Both the position numbers and the translations under genes were made by a program. Positions 7,322 to 10,618 of a stretch of 10,618 bases of DNA are shown here, in pieces. Origin of the DNA: Candidatus Sericytochromatia bacterium (GTDB lineage: Bacteria; Cyanobacteriota; Sericytochromatia; JACMPN01); assembly GCA_014377495.1 (NCBI GenBank), contig JACMPN010000606.1, positions 1-10,618 of the forward strand, given 5' to 3'. Within the stretch, counting starts at the first letter, position 1; each line of letters begins with the position of its first letter. The notes under the pieces were generated by a model. That model made no database searches. It was not told where the DNA came from and saw only the letters and a program-made list of their open reading frames with translations.

Positions 7322-8425
7322 CTAACGAGTCCTGGGGATGTAGGCATCCAGGCCCGACCGCAGGCGGGTGAGGCCGTCGGCGAAATGATTGGGATCGTTC
7401 CCCAGACCGAAGCGGACGAAACCCGGTTGTCCGAAATAATCGCCTGGCGCCACGAGCAGCCCAAAGGTCTCGGCGAGATAGTCGCAGAGGTCCAGGGTCG
7501 GCCATTGCATCCAGACACGGATGAAGGCGGTCAGGCCCGCCTCGGGGACGACGCCACGCAGGTAGGGCTGATCGGCCAGCCAATCCTCCAACAGGGCCCG
7601 ATTCGGCGCCGTCATCGCCCAGCTGCGGGCGATCCATTTGGGCGCCTCCAGCAAAACCGCTGTGGCGATGGCCTCGGTCAAGGGACTGCTGCAGATGGTG
7701 GTCCGGTCCCGTAACGCCGAACAGGCTTCGATGATGGCCGGATCGGCCACGATCCAGCCCAGGCGCAGGCCCGGCAGGCCAAACGACTTCGAAAAACTGC
7801 CGACGCTGACGGCTTTGGGATCCATCGAGAAGATCGGCGGGGGCGGGTCCGGCTGCAACTCGCGCTGCACCTCGTCGACGATCAGCCGCGACCCGATACG
7901 GCGGACGTCCGCGGCCATCCGTTCCAAATCCGCGGCCGACACGGTGTGGCCGGTGGGGTTGTGTGGGGAATTGACGACGACCAGGGCGGGTGTGTGGGTC
8001 AGGGCGGCATCCCAGCTCTCCCAGGGATCGGCATCCCGCCAGGGCACTTCCCAGGGGATCCGCTGGGCCCCGACTTCCTCGCCCGTAAGAAACAGGGCCC
8101 CGTAACAGGGGTTGGGCGTGACGAAGCGATCGCCGGCGGTGAGCAGGACCCGCTGGAGCAGATAGAGGGCCTCGGCGCTGCCGTGGGTGACGAGGACGTT
8201 GGCGGGCGTCGCCCCCGGATGATAGGCGGCGATGGCGTCGACCAGGGCGGGGTGACCGTGGCTGTAGCCGTAAGTCAGGCGCAGATCCGGCGGTGGTGTC
8301 GGCAACTCGTCGAGGCGCGGCGGCAGGACGGTCGCACCAGACAGATTGTGGGTCGTGCGTGTCTCATAGCGGGCGTACCAGCGTTCGAGCGGGAAAGGGA
8401 TCGGTGGGTGAATCATCGCGTACAT
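7322..8425 (-). CDS. PLP-dependent aminotransferase, class I/II fold
   Basis: A fold-type I PLP enzyme of 367 aa, cytoplasmic, probably an amino acid transaminase or a relative; the substrate cannot be told. Visible landmarks are YGYSHGHPALVDAIA (52-66, N-terminal substrate loop), NSPHNPTG (152-159, Asn contacting PLP), VDEVQRE (183-189, Asp184 pairing with the pyridine N), SFSKSFGLPGLRLGW (210-224, Schiff-base Lys213 and phosphate-binding Arg221) and VRFGLG (337-342, Arg338 for the substrate carboxylate). One oddity is Gln187, at the position usually held by the Tyr that hydrogen-bonds the PLP 3'-oxygen (DEVYxE in most relatives). The start is ATG 8425, with ATG 8416 as an alternative; neither has a clear Shine-Dalgarno. 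A TATACT at 8439-8434 would start transcription almost at the ATG, so the mRNA may be leaderless. Only five bases separate its stop from that of the 864-aa gene, and it is divergent from prfA. Confidence 0.93.
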   Translation of the reverse strand: MYAMIHPPIPFPLERWYARYETRTTHNLSGATVLPPRLDELPTPPPDLRLTYGYSHGHPALVDAIAAYHPGATPANVLVTHGSAEALYLLQRVLLTAGDRFVTPNPCYGALFLTGEEVGAQRIPWEVPWRDADPWESWDAALTHTPALVVVNSPHNPTGHTVSAADLERMAADVRRIGSRLIVDEVQRELQPDPPPPIFSMDPKAVSVGSFSKSFGLPGLRLGWIVADPAIIEACSALRDRTTICSSPLTEAIATAVLLEAPKWIARSWAMTAPNRALLEDWLADQPYLRGVVPEAGLTAFIRVWMQWPTLDLCDYLAETFGLLVAPGDYFGQPGFVRFGLGNDPNHFADGLTRLRSGLDAYIPRTR

Positions 8426-8433
8426 TGCCCGCC

Positions 8434-8462
8434 AGTATAAGCTAAGGAACAGAGGGAGTCCC
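8434..8462 (-). promoter_or_regulatory. candidate promoter of the aminotransferase gene
   Basis: On the minus strand TATACT (8439-8434) is a five-of-six -10, with GGGACT (8462-8457) 17 bases upstream as a poor -35 (three of six). Predicted initiation is near 8427, next to the ATG at 8425. Confidence 0.45.
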
Positions 8463-8466
8463 TGCC

Positions 8467-8483
8467 GCTGCCTGTACGGCAGC
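8467..8483. repeat. small hairpin between the divergent promoters
   Basis: GCTGCC (8467-8472) and GGCAGC (8478-8483) form a perfect 6-bp stem with loop TGTAC. It lies between the aminotransferase and prfA promoters. There is no T tract, so it is a possible regulator site rather than a terminator. Confidence 0.3.
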
Positions 8484-8485
8484 TG

Positions 8486-8514
8486 TTAAGTCGGGGTCCT
8501 TCACATGATATAGT
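8486..8514 (+). promoter_or_regulatory. candidate extended -10 promoter of prfA
   Basis: TGATATAGT (8506-8514) is an extended -10: TG, one base, then TATAGT, five of six. TTAAGT (8486-8491) lies 17 bases upstream as a weak -35. Predicted initiation is near 8521, giving a leader of under 40 nt to the prfA ATG. Confidence 0.55.
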
Positions 8515-8541
8515 GAGACAGCGACCCGATTTGGGGCGTGC

Positions 8542-8562
8542 ATGACGGCCAAAAAAACATGA
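8542..8562 (+). other. possible six-codon leader ORF overlapping the prfA start
   Basis: ATG 8542 begins a reading frame of six codons (MTAKKT) that ends at TGA 8560-8562. That stop overlaps the prfA start codon as ATGA. GGGG (8533-8536) lies five bases upstream of the leader ATG, while the prfA ATG itself has no Shine-Dalgarno. The leader contains seven consecutive A (8551-8557). This could be a translational-coupling leader or mere coincidence. Confidence 0.25.
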
Positions 8563-9638
8563 TAGACAAGCTTCGCGAACTCGAACGATCCTATAACGAG
8601 CTGGGTGAGCTGCTCGCCGATCCGGCGGTGCTGGCTGACCAAGGCCGTTTTACGAACCTGGCCAGGGCCCGTGCCAATCTGACCGAGACGGTGGAGGCGT
8701 TCGCCGAGTGGCAGGACGTCGAAGGTCAACTCGCTCAGACGGCGACGATGCTCCGCAATGAAACCGACGCCGACATGCGCGAGATGATCCAGACGGAGCA
8801 GGTCGAGCTGCAACAGCGGTACAACTCGCTCGAAAAGCAGCTGACGATCCTGTTGCTACCCAAGGATCCCAACGACGACCGCAACATCATGCTGGAAGTG
8901 CGGGCGGGCGCTGGCGGGTCCGAAGCGGCGCTGTTCGCCGGCGAGTTGGTGCGTATGTACCAGCGTTACGCTGATCGGGTGGGCTGGAAGGCCTCCCTGC
9001 TGAGCATGAGCGAGTCCGAGCTTGGTGGCGTCAAAGAGGCGATCGTCAGCATCACCGGGGATGCCGTGTTTTCACGGCTGAAATTCGAATCCGGCGTACA
9101 CCGGGTCCAGCGGGTGCCTCTGACAGAGGCCCAGGGCCGCATCCACACCAGCACGGCGACGGTGGCGGTGATGCCCGAGGCCGAAGACGTGGACATCGAG
9201 ATCCGTTCCGTCGATCTCCAGGTGGACACCTTCCGGGCGGGCGGCGCCGGCGGTCAGAACGTCAACAAGGTCGAAACGGCCGTCCGGATCACCCACAAGC
9301 CGTCAGGGGTCGTGGTGGCCTGTCAGGAAGAGCGCTCGCAGCTGCAGAACAAGATGAAGGCCATGATCATGCTGCGGACCAAGTTGTTCGACGCTGCCAT
9401 CGCCGAGCAGAGCAGCTCCATTTCAGCGGACCGAAAATCGCAGGTCGGTACCGGTGACCGCTCCGAGCGCATCCGCACCTACAACTTTCCCGAAGGCCGG
9501 GTGACCGACCATCGGATCAAACTGACGTTGCACAAGCTGAACGAGATCCTCGGTGGCGACATCGATGAAGTGGTTTCGGCCCTGGTGCAGGCCGATCAGC
9601 AGGAAAAACTGGCTGCGCTCACCGCCCATTCCATATAG
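8559..9638 (+). CDS. prfA: peptide chain release factor 1 (RF1)
   Basis: Class I release factor, which reads UAA and UAG in the ribosomal A site and triggers peptidyl-tRNA hydrolysis. The length is 359 aa, standard for RF1. The stop-codon recognition tripeptide is P-L-T (187-189, in GVHRVQRVPLTEAQGR), of the PxT type that marks RF1; RF2 has SPF. The catalytic GGQ is at 231-233 (GAGGQNVNK), with the Gln that the methyltransferase PrmC modifies. The N-terminal domain, ILLLPKDPNDDRN, EVRAGAGGSEAALFAGELVRMY and RTYNFPEGRVTDHR are all as expected. I prefer ATG 8559 (MIDKLREL, matching normal RF1 N-termini) over the in-frame GTG at 8538, which would add seven atypical residues. No Shine-Dalgarno serves ATG 8559. 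The next gene's ribosome site overlaps the stop codon, implying an operon. prmC, a common downstream partner, is not here. Confidence 0.97.
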   Translation: MIDKLRELERSYNELGELLADPAVLADQGRFTNLARARANLTETVEAFAEWQDVEGQLAQTATMLRNETDADMREMIQTEQVELQQRYNSLEKQLTILLLPKDPNDDRNIMLEVRAGAGGSEAALFAGELVRMYQRYADRVGWKASLLSMSESELGGVKEAIVSITGDAVFSRLKFESGVHRVQRVPLTEAQGRIHTSTATVAVMPEAEDVDIEIRSVDLQVDTFRAGGAGGQNVNKVETAVRITHKPSGVVVACQEERSQLQNKMKAMIMLRTKLFDAAIAEQSSSISADRKSQVGTGDRSERIRTYNFPEGRVTDHRIKLTLHKLNEILGGDIDEVVSALVQADQQEKLAALTAHSI

Positions 9639-9641
9639 GAG
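9637..9641 (+). promoter_or_regulatory. ribosome binding site overlapping the prfA stop
   Basis: AGGAG shares two bases with the prfA TAG and lies six bases before ATG 9648. It selects that ATG over the adjacent TTG at 9645 and indicates translational linkage to prfA. Confidence 0.8.
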
Positions 9642-9647
9642 CACTTG

Positions 9648-10271
9648 ATGTCCTTCCGCCTCGCTGCCATCGTGATGTCTGCTTGCATCGGCCTGTCGCC
9701 GGCCGCATGGGCGGCTCCCGACGACATTGAGCAGAGCGAGCGCTACAGAGCGCTGCGGGCGGAAATGCATCTGCGGCCTCGCGCCGCGGGTGGCGGGCGT
9801 GAGCTGGTGGTCAACGGCCGTCGGGTGGACGACATGGAGCTGGCCGAGTTGACGGGCGATGCGGCTGTGATTGCCACGCTGCAGGGCACGTTGATGCAGC
9901 GTCGGGTCCTCTGGGGCGGCATTGCGGCACTCGGATTACCGTCCGGCGGGTTCCTCGTCTCGCTGGTCAGTGCCCGCCTTTACAGGCCGACGGTGACGAT
10001 CGGTCCGGGCCAGGCGGGCACTGGATTGGACGTCGGCTCGTTTTTAATTGGCACCGTCGGGACGGTGGCCGTGATTTACGGCCTGGTTTATGCGATAAAC
10101 TTAGCTAATGACTTGTTTGGTCTCGAGCGGCCACCGATGCTCAGGGATACTGAGGCGCAGGCCTTGGTCGATCGGTACAATGCCCGGATCAAAGCCCAGC
10201 TGTGGCAAGAGTTAAACAGCGGCACGTCCTCCTCAGCGGGGACGATCGTCGGGTGGTCCCGGTCGTTTTGA
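9648..10271 (+). CDS. exported protein with two predicted membrane segments, function unknown
   Basis: A 207-aa protein that I do not recognise. The N-terminus MSFRLAAIVMSACIGLSPAAWA reads as a signal peptide with cleavage near AWA/AP (residues 20-24). VMSAC at 9-13 could be a poor lipobox, so a lipoprotein is possible but less likely. Residues about 24-86 are soluble and charged. Two hydrophobic stretches follow, about 88-110 (VLWGGIAALGLPSGGFLVSL) and 130-157 (GSFLIGTVGTVAVIYGLVYAI), joined by a Gly-rich loop. An acidic/basic helix follows (DTEAQALVDRYNARI), and the tail is Ser/Thr-rich. No catalytic motif is visible. It begins nine bases after prfA and ends 17 bases before the small lipoprotein gene, so all three are probably one transcript. 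A role in envelope structure or membrane-protein scaffolding is only inference. Confidence 0.85.
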   Translation: MSFRLAAIVMSACIGLSPAAWAAPDDIEQSERYRALRAEMHLRPRAAGGGRELVVNGRRVDDMELAELTGDAAVIATLQGTLMQRRVLWGGIAALGLPSGGFLVSLVSARLYRPTVTIGPGQAGTGLDVGSFLIGTVGTVAVIYGLVYAINLANDLFGLERPPMLRDTEAQALVDRYNARIKAQLWQELNSGTSSSAGTIVGWSRSF

Positions 10272-10273
10272 TC

Positions 10274-10282
10274 GGGGAGGAG
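10274..10282 (+). promoter_or_regulatory. strong ribosome binding site of the small lipoprotein gene
   Basis: GGGGAGGAG ends six bases before ATG 10289. It is the strongest such site in the window and is the main evidence that the very short ORF after it is translated from that ATG. Confidence 0.8.
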
Positions 10283-10288
10283 AGGCAC

Positions 10289-10387
10289 ATGCAGCGGCAG
10301 TTGATGACGTGGGGGCTGACGGCCCTGACGATGCTCGTGGCCTCAGGCTGTCGGGCAAACCTCGGCAATTTCTTCGACCTCTGGTAG
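10289..10387 (+). CDS. 32-aa predicted lipoprotein
   Basis: A tiny gene encoding 32 aa. It starts MQRQLMTWGLTALTMLVASGC: a short polar start, a hydrophobic core and the lipobox ASGC with Cys21. Processing would leave a 12-residue lipidated peptide, CRANLGNFFDLW, with an aromatic-rich end. The in-frame upstream extension to 10202 overlaps the previous gene and lacks signal character, whereas ATG 10289 has an ideal ribosome site. It lies 17 bases after the two-segment membrane protein gene and is probably the third gene of the prfA operon. The homologous family, if any, is unknown to me. Such entericidin-like or Lpp-like micro-lipoproteins can be peptidoglycan or envelope factors, but nothing here shows a function. 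The main doubt is the small size. Confidence 0.65.
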   Translation: MQRQLMTWGLTALTMLVASGCRANLGNFFDLW

Positions 10388-10618
10388 GCGAGGGCACAGC
10401 GTCGGACGTACCCCATGGTGGGTGACTGGCGATTTTGGCGCGGCCGGCCAGATGGCACCACACGGTTGAGGCGGCGGTCAGCAAGTTGAAACGATGATCC
10501 GGGGCGGGCAGCTCACGCAGGGAGCAGGGTTTTTGGACCCAGGCCGTGGCGCCGGCCTCAGCGCTTTCGCCCGCGACCGCCTCGACGTGCGTTCGGGACT
10601 ACCTGCGATTTTTCAAAT
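10388..10618. other. no confident gene; possible gene start running off the window
   Basis: I see no terminator with a T tract after the small lipoprotein. On the + strand an ATG at 10494 opens a frame (MIRGGQLTQGAGFLDPGRG onward) that stays open to the window end, with only a weak purine stretch before it. On the minus strand one frame is open from about 10600 into this region but contains no motif I recognise. Either could be chance in GC-rich DNA. Confidence 0.3.

Noticed and set aside
8542..8562. Classical -1 frameshift heptamer at the prfA leader
   Set aside because: The run of seven A is not in the X-XXY-YYZ phase of the leader frame because it is preceded by C. Only the coupling idea is kept, with low confidence.
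10202..10288. N-terminal extension of the 32-aa lipoprotein to 10202
   Set aside because: It overlaps the preceding gene out of frame, and the strong ribosome site and signal peptide both point to ATG 10289.

Overview
The window is GC-rich, densely coding DNA from a bacterium with a lipoprotein export pathway. Three genes start with a signal sequence ending in a plausible lipobox, and the periplasm or outer surface is a recurring destination. No gene here fixes the phylum: the dehydrogenase subunits and RF1 are near-universal, and the accessory proteins are unfamiliar to me. There are no tRNA, rRNA, CRISPR or insertion-sequence signatures.

Layout. Positions 1-2229 (+) hold the tail of a 2-oxoacid dehydrogenase operon: the 3' part of an E2 dihydrolipoamide acyltransferase gene, then the E3 dihydrolipoamide dehydrogenase (lpdA) four bases later. 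The operon is closed by a textbook rho-independent terminator at 2239-2273. Positions 2331-4470 (-) carry two lipoprotein genes. One has a proline-rich stalk and a beta-rich C-terminal domain. The other is a calcium-binding type protein with two canonical EF-hand loops and several decayed ones. Divergent from these, across an AT-rich promoter region, is a large unrecognised protein of 864 aa (4722-7316, +). It has a helical N-terminus, no signal peptide and one canonical EF-hand loop of its own. It converges on a PLP-dependent aminotransferase gene (7322-8425, -), with only five bases between the two stop codons.

The aminotransferase is divergent from an apparent prfA operon (8559-10387, +). 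This encodes peptide chain release factor 1, then a small exported protein with two membrane segments, then a 32-codon lipoprotein. Strong Shine-Dalgarno sequences set the starts of the last two genes. The usual prfA partner prmC is not in the window. The last 231 bases hold no convincing gene.

The conserved genes (E2, lpdA, prfA) are housekeeping. The accessory interest lies in 2331-7316, where two adjacent divergent genes both carry EF-hand calcium loops, and in the tiny lipoprotein and possible leader ORF of the prfA operon. I did not find a clearly recognisable new defence, mobile or biosynthetic system. The best candidate for something undescribed is the 864-aa protein with its divergent EF-hand lipoprotein.
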